From positions 62,001 through 126,000 of the forward strand of contig NZ_BPQV01000012.1 of assembly GCF_022179465.1 (NCBI RefSeq): DNA of 64,000 bases, written 5' to 3'. Numbering within the stretch: position 1 is the stretch's first letter; each line of letters begins with the position of its first letter. Below the pieces are notes generated by a model. That model saw only the letters and a list, made by a program, of their open reading frames with translations. It had not been told where the DNA came from and searched no databases. This document shows positions 40,227 to 49,324 of this stretch, piece after piece. This DNA comes from Methylobacterium organophilum. Its GTDB lineage: Bacteria; Pseudomonadota; Alphaproteobacteria; Rhizobiales; Beijerinckiaceae. Position numbers and translations under genes: made by a program.

Positions 40227-41828
40227 ATGACTGACCCGCTGCTCGTCGATCTGTCGCGCCTGCAATTCGCGCTGACGGCGATGTACCACTTCCTGTTCGT
40301 GCCCCTGACATTGGGGCTCTCGATCCTCGTCGCCATGATGGAGACCGTCTACGTCATGACGCGCCGCAAGGTCTGGCGCGACATGACGAAGTTCTGGGGT
40401 CTCCTGTTCGGGATCAACTTCGCGCTGGGCGTCGCCACCGGCCTGACGATGGAATTCCAGTTCGGCATGAACTGGGCCTACTACTCCCACTACGTCGGCG
40501 ACGTGTTCGGGGCCCCGCTCGCCATCGAGGGCCTGATGGCCTTCTTCCTGGAGGCGACCTTCGTCGGGCTGTTCTTCTTCGGCTGGGACAGGCTGAAGCC
40601 GCTCGCCCACTGCGTCGTCACCTGGCTGATGGCGCTGGGCACCAACTTCTCCGCGCTCTGGATCCTGATCGCCAATGGCTGGATGCAGAACCCGGTGGGC
40701 GCCGTCTTCAACCCCGACACGATGCGCATGGAGGTGACGGATTTCGCCGCGGTGATCTTCAATCCCGTCGCCCAGGCGAAGTTCGTCCACACGGTCTCGG
40801 CCGGCTATGTCTGCGGCGCCGTCTTCGTGCTCGGCGTCTCGGCCTTCTACATCCTGCGCCGGCGGCACCTGGAACTGGCCAAGCGCTCCTTCGCCATCGC
40901 GGCGGCCTTCGGCCTCGCCTCGGCGCTCAGCGTCGTCGTGCTCGGCGACGAGAGCGGCTACGCCGTCACCGACCACCAGAAGATGAAGCTCGCCGCCATG
41001 GAGGCGATGTGGCACACCGAGGAGGCCCCCGCCGCCTTCACGGCGTTCGGCATCCCCGACCTCGAGACCCGCACCACCCGCCACGCCCTCCACATCCCGT
41101 GGGCGATGGGGCTCATCGGCACGCGCTCCTTCGACAAGGAGATCCCCGGCATCACGGAGCTGGTCGCCCACGCCAAGGCGCGCATCCGCAACGGGCTGGT
41201 GGCCTACGCGGCGCTGGAGCGGATCAAGGCGAACCGCAAGGACGAGGAGGCCCGCGCCACCTTCGCCCGGACGCAGGCCGATCTCGGCTACGCGCAGCTC
41301 CTGAAGCCGATCGTCGGCGACCCGCTCATGGCGAGCGATGCGGAGATCGACCGGGCGGCCTGGTCGACGGTGCCGCACGTGCCCTCGATCTTCTTCACCT
41401 TCCGGGCGATGGTGGCCTGCGGCTTCCTGCTGATCGCCCTGTTCGGCGCCGCGCTCTGGTACACGGCGCGGGAGGTCGAGGCGCCCCGCTGGCTGTTCCG
41501 GGCCGCGCTGCTGGCCCTGCCGCTCCCCTGGATCGCCATCGAGTTCGGCTGGTTCGTCGCCGAATTCGGCCGCCAGCCCTGGATCATCGAGGGCGTGCTG
41601 CCGACGGCCCTCGCCACCTCCGAACTCGGCGTGACCTCCCTGCTCCTCACCCTCGCCGGCTTCACCCTCGTCTACGGCGTGCTGGCGGTGATCGAGGTGC
41701 AGCTGATGCTGCGGGCCATCGCCAAGGGGCCCGTCACCCTCGTCGAGGATCCGGCCGCCCTCGTCCCCGGCCTCGGCACCGACCAGGGCGCCGGCCACGG
41801 CGGCCCACGCCTCGTCCCGGCCGCGTGA
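40227..41828 (+). CDS. cydA: cytochrome bd quinol oxidase subunit I
   Basis: Heme-binding subunit of the high-affinity terminal oxidase in the cytoplasmic membrane. 533 residues. The N-terminus LQFALTAMYHFLFVPLTLGLS contains His21, a heme b595/d ligand. The segment GTRSFDKEIPGITEL to RIRNG is part of the quinol loop; the additional stretch up to STVPHVPSIFF shows this is the long-loop (E. coli-like) form rather than the short CIO form. FGRQPW near residue 452 is the family signature. An AGGAGG ribosome binding site lies 7 bases before the ATG. Confidence 0.97.
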   Translation: MTDPLLVDLSRLQFALTAMYHFLFVPLTLGLSILVAMMETVYVMTRRKVWRDMTKFWGLLFGINFALGVATGLTMEFQFGMNWAYYSHYVGDVFGAPLAIEGLMAFFLEATFVGLFFFGWDRLKPLAHCVVTWLMALGTNFSALWILIANGWMQNPVGAVFNPDTMRMEVTDFAAVIFNPVAQAKFVHTVSAGYVCGAVFVLGVSAFYILRRRHLELAKRSFAIAAAFGLASALSVVVLGDESGYAVTDHQKMKLAAMEAMWHTEEAPAAFTAFGIPDLETRTTRHALHIPWAMGLIGTRSFDKEIPGITELVAHAKARIRNGLVAYAALERIKANRKDEEARATFARTQADLGYAQLLKPIVGDPLMASDAEIDRAAWSTVPHVPSIFFTFRAMVACGFLLIALFGAALWYTAREVEAPRWLFRAALLALPLPWIAIEFGWFVAEFGRQPWIIEGVLPTALATSELGVTSLLLTLAGFTLVYGVLAVIEVQLMLRAIAKGPVTLVEDPAALVPGLGTDQGAGHGGPRLVPAA

Positions 41829-41898
41829 ACGCCTCCGCCACCCCCTCCGTCCGGCGGCCCCGCTCGCTGAGGGCCGCCGCAGCCAAGGATCTCCCTCG

Positions 41899-43053
41899 AT
41901 GCTCACCTTGCTTTCGGATTACGAGACGCTCCGCCTGATCTGGTGGGTGCTCCTCGGCGTGCTGCTGATCGGCTTCGCGCTCACGGACGGCTTCGATCTC
42001 GGCGTCGGTGCCCTCCTGCCCTTCGTCGCCCGCACCGATGTCGAGCGGCGGATCGCGATCAACACGATCGCGGCGACCTGGGAAGGCAACCAGGTCTGGC
42101 TGGTGCTGGGCGGCGGCGCGATCTTCGCCGCCTGGCCGGCGCTCTACGCCCTCAGCTTCTCCGGCTTCTACCTCGCCATGTTCCTGGTTCTGTTCGCCCT
42201 GATCCTGCGGCCGGTGGCGTTCAAGTACCGCTCCAAGCGCGAGGGGGCGGCCTGGCGGGCGCGCTGGGACGCGGCGCTCTTCGTCGGCGGTGCCGTGCCG
42301 AGCCTGATCTTCGGCGTCGCGGTCGGCAACGTCCTCCAGGGCGTGCCCTTCCACTTCACGGGGGATCTGCGCCCGATCTACGAGGGCACGCTGTTCGGCC
42401 TCCTCAATCCGCTCGCCCTGTTCTGCGGCCTCGTCTCGGTGGCGATGCTCGTCATGCACGGTGCCGCCTGGCTCGCCGTCAAGGCGGAAGGCCCCGTCGC
42501 CGCGCGCGCCAACGCCATCGGCGCCAAGAGCGCGCTCGCCACCGCGGGCCTGTTCGCCCTGGGGGGCATCCTGGTCGCGGCGGGCGCCTTCGGCGGCTAT
42601 CAGGTCGTGAGCCCGCTCGCCGGGGACGGCCCCTCGAACCCGCTGGCCAAGGAGGTGGTCGCCGCCTCCGGCGCCTGGCTCGCGAATTTCCGGGCCCGCC
42701 CGGCGCTGCTCCTGGTGCCGCTCCTCGGCATCGCCGGGCCGCTGCTCGCCGCCGCGGGCTTCCGGGCCCGCCGGGAAGGCGCGACGCTGCTCGCCTCGAG
42801 CCTCGGCCTCGCCGGCATCATCGCGACGGTGGGCCTGTCGATGTTCCCGATCATCCTGCCCTCGAGCACGCATCCGGGCCACGCGCTCACCGTGTTCGAC
42901 GCCTCCTCCAGCCGGGCCACCCTGCGCAACATGCTGGTGGCGACGGTGATCTTCCTGCCGCTGGTGCTGGCCTACACCGCCTGGGTCTACCGGGTGCTGC
43001 GGGGCCGCATCACCGCCCAGGACGTCACCGCCCCCGGCTCCCCCGCCTATTGA
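41899..43053 (+). CDS. cydB: cytochrome bd quinol oxidase subunit II
   Basis: Membrane partner of CydA, 384 residues with eight predicted helices. The opening WWVLLGVLLIGFALTDGFDLGVGALLPF is typical, as is NTIAATWEGNQVWLVLGGGAIFAAWP and the late MFPIILPSS; only short parts are cited. It follows cydA by 70 bases and precedes cydX by 59. Nothing is missing. Confidence 0.97.
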   Translation: MLTLLSDYETLRLIWWVLLGVLLIGFALTDGFDLGVGALLPFVARTDVERRIAINTIAATWEGNQVWLVLGGGAIFAAWPALYALSFSGFYLAMFLVLFALILRPVAFKYRSKREGAAWRARWDAALFVGGAVPSLIFGVAVGNVLQGVPFHFTGDLRPIYEGTLFGLLNPLALFCGLVSVAMLVMHGAAWLAVKAEGPVAARANAIGAKSALATAGLFALGGILVAAGAFGGYQVVSPLAGDGPSNPLAKEVVAASGAWLANFRARPALLLVPLLGIAGPLLAAAGFRARREGATLLASSLGLAGIIATVGLSMFPIILPSSTHPGHALTVFDASSSRATLRNMLVATVIFLPLVLAYTAWVYRVLRGRITAQDVTAPGSPAY

Positions 43054-43112
43054 GGCCTTCCCGGAGCCCCGCCCGACGGGGCTCCCTCCCCCCAAGCTTT
43101 GAGGAGATGACG

Positions 43113-43244
43113 ATGTGGTACTTCGCTTGGGTCCTCGGCCTCGGCCTCGCCGCCGCCGTGGGCGTGCTCAACGCCCTCTGGTACGAGCTGCGCTGCGTGC
43201 GCGAGACGCCGCCGGAGATCGCGCCGCCGCTGCCCACGCCCTGA
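43113..43244 (+). CDS. cydX: cytochrome bd accessory subunit CydX
   Basis: 43 residues: a single transmembrane helix beginning MWYFAWVLGLGLAAAVGVLNALWYE, cited as the CydX/CbdX signature MWYFAW-x-LG, then a short Pro-rich tail. It stabilises the CydAB heme site. The ATG at 43113 is chosen because GAGGAG lies 4-6 bases before it; the in-frame ATG at 43107 would leave no spacing. It ends 4 bases from the convergent GGDEF-EAL gene. Confidence 0.92.
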   Translation: MWYFAWVLGLGLAAAVGVLNALWYELRCVRETPPEIAPPLPTP

Positions 43245-43248
43245 CGCG

Positions 43249-45249
43249 TCACTGGCACGAGGCGCGGGAGGTCCGCGGGCTGCCCGCGCTCAGATAGGCG
43301 AGGATCTCGCCCGCGGGCGCCGGGCGGACGAGGTGATAGCCCTGCATGAACAGGCAGCCGAGGGCCTGGAGCGTGACCAGGTCGTCGGCGGTCTCGACCC
43401 CCTCGGCGACCACCTCCAGCCCGAGGGCCCGGCCGAGGCCCAGCACCGCCTGGACGAGCCCCCGCTTGTCCTCGTCGGTCGACAGGCCGGTCACGAGGCT
43501 CCGGTCGATCTTGAGCCGGTTCGCGCGCAGCTGGCGCAGGGAGGCGAGCGAGGAATAGCCGATCCCGAAATCGTCGAGCGCCACCTTGATGCCGGCCCGG
43601 GACAGGGCGAGCGGCTTGTCGTGGACGGCCTCGATGTCGAGGGCGGTCTCCTCGGTGATCTCGATCTCCAGCCTATCCGCCGGCAGCTGGAGGATGCGAA
43701 GCCGCTCCAGGACGATCTCGTCGACGGCCACCTGCGCCATCTCCCGCGGCGAGACGTTCAGGGCGACGGAGAGCCGTTCCAGGCCCTGGGCCCGCAGCGT
43801 GGCCAGCATGCGGCAGACCGCCTCCAGGATGAAGCGGAGCAGGGATTCGGTCAGGCCGGCCATCGCCGCGGTCGCGACCAGTTCGTTCGGCGGGATCCAG
43901 CCATGGCTGGGGTGGCGCCAGCGCACCAGCGCCTCCAGGCTCGTCACCACCCGGCCGCCCTGGCCGAGGATCGGCTGGAACCAGACCTCGATGTCGCCCT
44001 CGGCCAGGGCGTGGGAGAGGTCGCGCTCGCAGTCGCGCCGGATCTCGAGGCGCGTGCTCAGCCCCTCGTCGAACAGGCGGACATGGTTGCGGCCGGCATG
44101 CTTGGCCGCGTAGAGCGCCTCGTCGGCGCAGCTCAGCAGATGCGTCAGGCTCTCCTGCGCCGGGGCGTCGCAGATGCCCACGCACATGCCGAGCCGGCCC
44201 GCGTCGAAGCCCTCGAAGGGGTGGGCGATGGTCCCGATCAGGCGCGCCGCCAGCGCCTCCGGCGCCTCCGGCACAGGAGCGCGGTCGAACACGACGGCGA
44301 ATTCGTCGCCCCCCAGGCGGGCCAGGTGGCAGGCCGGCGGCAGGCTCGCCCCCAGGCGCCGCGCCACCTCGACGAGGACGCGGTCCCCCGTCGTGTGGCC
44401 GTAGACGTCGTTGACCGACTTGAAGCCGTCGAGGTCGAGCAGCATCAGGCAGAGCTTGGCGCGCGCGGCGAGCAACTCCTCGGCCTTCTGGGTGAGGCCG
44501 GCCCGGTTGAGCAGGCCGGTCAGGGCGTCGTGCGTGGCCCGGCCGCGCATCTCCTCGGCGAGGGCGCTCGCCTTGGTATGGGCCGCCGCATGGGCGTCCG
44601 CCAGCGTGGTCGCCTCGTTCTTGAGGCGGCTCGTCTCGCGAAATCCCTGCTCGGTCGCGAGGGTGCTGCGGATCAGGGCGACGAGGTAGAGGAGGACCGT
44701 CGCGGCCAAGCAGTCCCGGTCGAAGCCGCCGGCATAGAACAGGCAGGCCGCCACGGAGAGGAGCGGCGGCGTGATGAAGCTGATCGGGATCCGGGCATAG
44801 GCGATGCCGTGGGTCACGGCGCCCGCGGTGATGCCGCACACCACGGTGAGGTAGAACAGCGTCTGGGCGGAGGTATAGGCTTCGCACAGGACCGGCACGC
44901 AGGCCCAGACCAGCCCGGAGGCGAGCGCCGCGAGGCAGGCGAGCCGCAGATGCCGGTCGATGGCCTGGGCGGCTTCGTCCGCCTGCTCCGCCGGGGTCTC
45001 CGGGGTGAGGCCCAGGCCGGGATTCGGGGCGCGGCAGAGCCCGATCCGGACGAGATTGACCAGGGTGGAGGCCCCGAACCAGAGGCCCCCCGCCAGGCCA
45101 TGGCTGGCATGCAGCGCCACCAGGGCGCCCGTCAGTCCGAGCAGCATGTTGACCGGGATCGCATGCTGCACGCTCATGCGCACGGCTTCGAGCTGGTCGC
45201 GCCGGATCAGCCTTTCGAGCTGTGGCCCGACGCTTCGGATAAGGCGCAT
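43249..45249 (-). CDS. membrane-bound GGDEF-EAL cyclic-di-GMP protein
   Basis: Makes and/or breaks c-di-GMP. 666 residues. Residues 1-205 contain several hydrophobic helices (for example VNMLLGLTGALVALHA and TLFYLTVVCGITAGAV) and form a membrane sensor. The GGDEF domain has an intact LGGDEF at 313-317. The EAL domain has EALVRW at 439-444, NVSP, DDFGIGYSSL and VVAEGVET, so its metal and catalytic residues appear present. Both activities are therefore possible. It converges with cydX and reads from a 465-base spacer. The input signal is unknown. Confidence 0.93.
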   Translation of the reverse strand: MRLIRSVGPQLERLIRRDQLEAVRMSVQHAIPVNMLLGLTGALVALHASHGLAGGLWFGASTLVNLVRIGLCRAPNPGLGLTPETPAEQADEAAQAIDRHLRLACLAALASGLVWACVPVLCEAYTSAQTLFYLTVVCGITAGAVTHGIAYARIPISFITPPLLSVAACLFYAGGFDRDCLAATVLLYLVALIRSTLATEQGFRETSRLKNEATTLADAHAAAHTKASALAEEMRGRATHDALTGLLNRAGLTQKAEELLAARAKLCLMLLDLDGFKSVNDVYGHTTGDRVLVEVARRLGASLPPACHLARLGGDEFAVVFDRAPVPEAPEALAARLIGTIAHPFEGFDAGRLGMCVGICDAPAQESLTHLLSCADEALYAAKHAGRNHVRLFDEGLSTRLEIRRDCERDLSHALAEGDIEVWFQPILGQGGRVVTSLEALVRWRHPSHGWIPPNELVATAAMAGLTESLLRFILEAVCRMLATLRAQGLERLSVALNVSPREMAQVAVDEIVLERLRILQLPADRLEIEITEETALDIEAVHDKPLALSRAGIKVALDDFGIGYSSLASLRQLRANRLKIDRSLVTGLSTDEDKRGLVQAVLGLGRALGLEVVAEGVETADDLVTLQALGCLFMQGYHLVRPAPAGEILAYLSAGSPRTSRASCQ

Positions 45250-45714
45250 GGCGAACGAGCCTGGATAGTCGGCCTCGGATATGAGGCGCTCCCGTCCTAT
45301 CCGAGAAGCCCCTACGAAGTGTTGAAGTGACGTGCCGGCTCATGACCTAGAGCTGCTACGATCAGCGATGGTTGATCGCATCGCACAGCACGCTTCGATC
45401 GGAATGTATCAAAACCCGACAGGAATGATAGCAGGTCACGCCGTATTCAAAGAAGCTCCTCATAATGCCGTGATCGAGACGATGAGGCATGACCTTCGGA
45501 ATGCTCGGGGCTGCCCCTGAAGGCCGGGGCGCTGCTTTTCTTCGTCTCTCGGATGGAATCGTTCTACGATTGCTCAATCACCTGCGCCTCGATGCAAAGC
45601 CCTCCCGGCTGGAGGCCCGGGCCGGGCGTTTCGCGGCGTGGCGCGGTGACCTTCCCCCGGCTCGCAGGTTTCCCGGGCATCGAGCCGCGCGGCGCGGCCG
45701 AGCAGGAGACCGCG
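45250..45714. other. 465-base divergent spacer
   Basis: Less GC-rich than its neighbours. It separates the divergent GGDEF-EAL and SDR genes and so must hold both promoters. Open frames of 60-odd codons exist but lack ribosome binding sites and recognisable sequence. I see no RNA gene or repeat. Confidence 0.5.
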
Positions 45715-46572
45715 ATGCGGGACGATCCGAAGCCGCCCTTCCGCGAGCAGCAGCAGCCCATGCCGGGCTCCACCGCGGCCATGCAGCCGAGACCGGACCA
45801 CGGGGAGGAGAGCTATCGCGGCTCCGGCCGGCTCGCGGGCAAGGCGGCGGTCATCACCGGCGGCGACAGCGGCATCGGGCGGGCGGTCGCCATCGCCTTC
45901 GCCCGGGAGGGCGCCGACGTGCTGATTTCCTATCTCGACGAGCACGGGGACGCCCAGGACACCGCCGACTGGGTCGAGAAGGCCGGGCGCAAGGCCGTGC
46001 TGGCACCGGGCGACCTCAAGGATCCCAAGCATTGCCGCGCCGTCGTCACCCAGGCGGTCGAGGCGTTCGGGCGCCTCGACATCCTCGTCAACAACGCGGC
46101 CCATCAGGCGACCTTCGCCGGCCCGGAGGAGATCAGCGACGAGGAGTGGGAGGTCACCTTCGCGACCAACATCCACGCGATGTTCTACCTGACGAAAGCG
46201 GCGCTCCTGCATCTGCGGGCGGGGAGCGCGATCATCAACACCACCTCGATCAACGCCGATCAGCCGAGCCCGCAGCTCCTGGCCTACGCGACCACGAAGG
46301 GGGCGATCCACACCTACACCGCCGGGCTCGCCCAGATCCTGGCGGACAAGGGCATCCGCGTGAACGCCGTCGCGCCGGGGCCGATCTGGACGCCGCTGAT
46401 CCCCGCGACCATGCCCCCGGAGAAGGTGAAGAGCTTCGGCGGCAACACGCCGATGGGGCGGCCCGGCCAGCCGCGGGAACTCGCCCCGGTCTATGTCATG
46501 CTCGCCTCCGACGAGGCGAGCTACGTCACCGGCGCCACCGTTCCGGTCACGGGCGGCCGGCCGTTCCTGTGA
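45715..46572 (+). CDS. short-chain dehydrogenase/reductase (YghA/YhdF-type)
   Basis: NAD(P)-dependent oxidoreductase of 285 residues. The first 40 residues are a Pro/Gln-rich extension (PPFREQQQPMPG) typical of the general-stress SDR subgroup of E. coli YghA and B. subtilis YhdF. The Rossmann motif is VITGGDSGIGRAVAIAFA; NNAAHQ and the catalytic Ser-Tyr-x3-Lys (TTSINADQPSPQLLAYATTK) follow, and PGPIWTPLIP comes after. The ATG at 45715 has AGCAGGAGA 5 bases upstream. Its substrate is unknown; members are often induced by osmotic or general stress. Confidence 0.92.
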   Translation: MRDDPKPPFREQQQPMPGSTAAMQPRPDHGEESYRGSGRLAGKAAVITGGDSGIGRAVAIAFAREGADVLISYLDEHGDAQDTADWVEKAGRKAVLAPGDLKDPKHCRAVVTQAVEAFGRLDILVNNAAHQATFAGPEEISDEEWEVTFATNIHAMFYLTKAALLHLRAGSAIINTTSINADQPSPQLLAYATTKGAIHTYTAGLAQILADKGIRVNAVAPGPIWTPLIPATMPPEKVKSFGGNTPMGRPGQPRELAPVYVMLASDEASYVTGATVPVTGGRPFL

Positions 46573-46594
46573 GCGGGCACCGGCGGGCTCTCCC

Positions 46595-47317
46595 TCAGGG
46601 GGTGAGCCGCCCGATGCGGCTCGTCAGGGGGATCTGGATCAGGCAGCTCAGGCCGGTCTCCTCCCATTCGAGCTGGGCACGCGCCTGCAGGGCATAGGCC
46701 AGCGTCTGCTTCAGGACCTCCGTGCCGAAGCCGTGATGGCACGGCCGCGGCAGGCCGCCCGGCCCCCGCTCCCGCCATTGGATCGCGAGCGTGGGCACGC
46801 CCTGCCCGTCGGGGGGCGAGACGGACCAGGTCACCCGCGCCTCGCCTTCGGGCGATCCCAAGGCGCCGTGCTCGACGGCATTCGCCGCCAGTTCGTGGAT
46901 CGCGAGCGCCAGAAGCTCCGCAGATTTCGGCTGGAGCAGGATACGCGGCCCCGAGAGATGCAGCCGCTCGCCCTCGCGCACCAGATGCACGAGCAGCTCG
47001 TCGGCGATCAGGCTGTGGAGGTCGTGCTGGTCGCTGCCGGCATTGGAGGCCAGCTGATGGACGCGGGCCACGGCATCGACCCGGCCGATGAGATGCGTCG
47101 CGAAGTCGTCCGCTGAGCGGCTCGTGACGAGGGAGTGCCGGATGATGGCGCGGATCACCGCCAGCGTGTTGCGGAACGCCCGTTCCGACTCGGCGACCGA
47201 CACCGCCTCCCCCTCCGAGGCGGCGAGATCCGCCTCCACCGCGGCGAGCCGGCCGCGCAGCGTTGCGTTCTCCGCCTCAAGCTCGACCAAGCGCGAGCGC
47301 TGGAACCGCTCTGTCAT
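46595..47317 (-). CDS. HWE/HisKA2-type sensor kinase with altered H-box
   Basis: 240 residues: a coiled coil (about 10-45), a dimerisation region and an ATPase domain. The H-box reads SERAFRNTLAVIRAI where active HWE kinases have LNHRV-[KR]-NTLAV; the phospho-acceptor His is Arg46 here. The ATP domain looks intact: AIHELAANAVEHGALGS (N-box), WRERGP (the W-x-E of the family) and HGFGTEVL (G-box). It may bind ATP without autophosphorylation, or use a different residue such as His61. It lies 28 bases after the Crp-family gene on the same strand and near a divergent response regulator. Confidence 0.85.
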   Translation of the reverse strand: MTERFQRSRLVELEAENATLRGRLAAVEADLAASEGEAVSVAESERAFRNTLAVIRAIIRHSLVTSRSADDFATHLIGRVDAVARVHQLASNAGSDQHDLHSLIADELLVHLVREGERLHLSGPRILLQPKSAELLALAIHELAANAVEHGALGSPEGEARVTWSVSPPDGQGVPTLAIQWRERGPGGLPRPCHHGFGTEVLKQTLAYALQARAQLEWEETGLSCLIQIPLTSRIGRLTP

Positions 47318-47345
47318 GCCGCCACGCCCTCGCCGCTGCCGAAGC

Positions 47346-48095
47346 TCAATTCGCGCGCATCAACACGTTCGAGTCCAGTTGCACGCTTTCGCGACCCTGG
47401 TGAAGGTAGGAAGGATCGAAGATGGCCAGCCTTTTCAAGGCTGTGAAATCGTGAATGGTCAATTGCCGGCCCCGGAGGGTGACAAGCCCGGAATCGCGCA
47501 TGTCCCGCAAGGTCCGGTTGACGTGGACATTCGTGATGCCGAGCATCTCCGCGATGTCCTGCTGCGTCAGCGGCAGCTCGTATCCGGCTTCCGTCCCGAG
47601 CCCGACCGCTTGCAGGCGCAGGGACAGCTCGCAGAAGAAATGCGCCAGCCGCTCCGCTGCCGAGCGCTGGCCGAGGCTGACGATGCCTTCCCGGTGGATC
47701 GCGCTGGTGACGAGGCTGTCCCACCACAGGGCCGCCTGGAGCCGTGGGCTCCGCGTGATCGTGTCGATCGCTTCCTCGGACAGGCGCACGATGGAGATCG
47801 GGGTGATCGTCGCCAGCGAATGGTCCATCGAGCGCATCACGAAGATGTGCGGGTCGCAGAGGTCGCCCGGCACGAACAGGGAGATGATCTGCCGTCGCCC
47901 ATCCGCGAACTGCTTGTAGCGGCAGGCCCAGCCGGCCAGGACGAGGTTGACGCAACGGGGCTCGTCGCCCTGCTGGACGATGTCGGTGCGGGCCTCCACG
48001 CGCCGGACATGGCGGCAGAGAACCTCGATGAGGTAACGTTCCTCATCGTTCAGCGCGCAGAAATTCTCCAGCTTGCGGATAAAAGGATTGGTCAC
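47346..48095 (-). CDS. Crp/Fnr-family transcriptional regulator
   Basis: 249 residues: cNMP-like sensor barrel (residues about 15-125, with LVLAGWACRYKQFADGRRQIISLFVPGDLCD) and a C-terminal winged helix (LTQQDIAEMLGITNVHVNRTLRDMRDSGLV). The N-terminus lacks the FNR cysteine cluster, and the HTH recognition helix has V-H-V-N-R-T, so it does not read the FNR site. Such proteins in Methylobacterium often sit beside HWE kinases. It is probably co-transcribed with the sensor gene downstream. Confidence 0.92.
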   Translation of the reverse strand: MTNPFIRKLENFCALNDEERYLIEVLCRHVRRVEARTDIVQQGDEPRCVNLVLAGWACRYKQFADGRRQIISLFVPGDLCDPHIFVMRSMDHSLATITPISIVRLSEEAIDTITRSPRLQAALWWDSLVTSAIHREGIVSLGQRSAAERLAHFFCELSLRLQAVGLGTEAGYELPLTQQDIAEMLGITNVHVNRTLRDMRDSGLVTLRGRQLTIHDFTALKRLAIFDPSYLHQGRESVQLDSNVLMRAN

Positions 48096-48199
48096 GGCGC
48101 CTCTCCGACCACGTTCGGCACCCTAACCCAAGGTAAAATTCGCGAACTTACCCATGTTGTTGTTCGCCCTGTCTACGCTCATCAATCTGCTTTCAGGCG

Positions 48200-48589
48200 A
48201 TGCCCCTTGATCATGGAACATCATCGGCGATGCTTGAGGTCCGGAAACCGCACCGCGTACTCGTTGCGGAAGACGAATATTTCATCGCCCGGGATCTCGT
48301 CCGCGCCCTCAGGGCCCTGGCGATCGATGTGGTCGGACCGGTGGCCGAGGTCCCCGAGGCCCTTCTCCTCGCCCGCACCGAAGCCGTCGATGCGGCGATC
48401 CTCGACATCAATCTGCACGGGCAGGAGATCTATCCCGTCGCCGACATTCTGCGCCGTCGCGGCGTGCGCCTCATCTTCGCGACCGGCTACGGCACGGCGG
48501 CGATCCCGCGGGCCTATCGGGGGGTGCCGCGCTGGGAGAAGCCCTTCGATCCGGACCGCCAGGCCAGGATGATCTTCGCCGCCGCCTGA
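48200..48589 (+). CDS. single-domain response regulator
   Basis: 129 residues, a receiver domain with no output. The acidic pair is Glu24-Asp25 (VLVAEDEYFIA), the phospho-acceptor is Asp69 in AAILDINLHG, the Thr/Ser position is in IFATGYG, and the Lys is in WEKPFD. It could receive phosphate from an HWE-type kinase, and the neighbouring altered kinase is one candidate partner. ATG codons at 48200 and 48230 are both possible; neither has a strong ribosome binding site. Confidence 0.88.
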   Translation: MPLDHGTSSAMLEVRKPHRVLVAEDEYFIARDLVRALRALAIDVVGPVAEVPEALLLARTEAVDAAILDINLHGQEIYPVADILRRRGVRLIFATGYGTAAIPRAYRGVPRWEKPFDPDRQARMIFAAA

Positions 48590-48627
48590 GCGGCCCGCGC
48601 CGGCCCGGGCTGCGGCGGCGTCCCCGG

Positions 48628-48719
48628 TCAGCCGGGACGGGACACCACCTTCACGCAACCGTCCTTCTTGGCGCGTGCGGTCTTGTCGAGGTCGGGTCTT
48701 TCTGGACGATCAGGTCCAT
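48628..48719 (-). pseudogene. possible small ORF with one-base deletion
   Basis: From an ATG at 48719 the frame reads MDLIVQKD; adding one base in the CCC run near 48695 gives PDLDKTARAKKDGCVKVVSRPG and a stop at 48628-48630. The restored peptide has the feel of a real short protein. No convincing ribosome binding site is seen. Low confidence. Confidence 0.3.
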
Positions 48720-48820
48720 GTTGACCGGATCGGGCCGCCATCGAGGCCGGGTACCGAGACGATGCCGCAGGGCCGCACCTCGATCGCCCGGTCCCTTCTG
48801 CTCCCGTTGATCGGCTCGTC

Positions 48821-49324
48821 TCAGGCGGCGTGCTGGTTGACCTGCCGTTCGGCCAGCGCGGTGAGCGTCTGGTCGGCGGCCTTCTCCTCGTCGAGGTTCT
48901 GCTGGAGCACGCCCGCGCAATCGTCGCGGCCGAGGCGCCGGGCCCAGGCGATCAGGGTGCCGTAGCGGGTGATCTCGTAATGCTCGACGGCCTGGGCCGA
49001 GGCGACGAGCCCGGCATCAAGGACGTCCTTGTCGGCGATCTCGCCGGCGACCTCGTTGGCCTCCTCGATGATGCCGTTGATGGCCGGGCAGGTCACCGCC
49101 TTCGGCGAATGGCCGTGCATCTGGAAGACCTGCTCCAGGCGCTTGATCTGGTTCTCGGTCTCGGCAAGATGCTTCTTGAAGCCGTTCTTGAGCTCCGGGC
49201 TGGTCGCCTTGTCGATCATCTTCGGCAGAGCCTTGGTGATCTGATTTTCGGCGTAATAGATGTCCTGGAGCGTGTGGACGAAGAGATCGTCCAGCGTCTT
49301 GATGTCCCGCGTGAACAGGCCCAT
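48821..49324 (-). CDS. DUF892 ferritin-like protein (YciE/YciF type)
   Basis: 167 residues, a four-helix bundle of the YciE/YciF group. Visible helices include TLDDLFVHTLQDIYYAENQITKALPKM, HLAETENQIKRLEQVFQ, and AQAVEHYEITRYGTLIAWA; Glu and His in YAEN, ETEN, EHYE are at metal-ligand positions of the diiron site. The family is induced by stress. The ATG at 49324 has a GGAGGAAG ribosome binding site. A GGAAC-N16-GGTT element about 110 bases upstream resembles the EcfG general-stress promoter. Confidence 0.92.
   Translation of the reverse strand: MGLFTRDIKTLDDLFVHTLQDIYYAENQITKALPKMIDKATSPELKNGFKKHLAETENQIKRLEQVFQMHGHSPKAVTCPAINGIIEEANEVAGEIADKDVLDAGLVASAQAVEHYEITRYGTLIAWARRLGRDDCAGVLQQNLDEEKAADQTLTALAERQVNQHAA

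Noticed and set aside
40227-41828. Cyanide-insensitive (CIO) assignment for the bd oxidase
   Set aside because: The quinol loop is of the long E. coli type and CydX is present, so the ordinary cytochrome bd call is better.
45332-45520. 62-codon frame in the spacer upstream of the SDR gene
   Set aside because: No ribosome binding site, no recognisable motif, and composition similar to the surrounding spacer.
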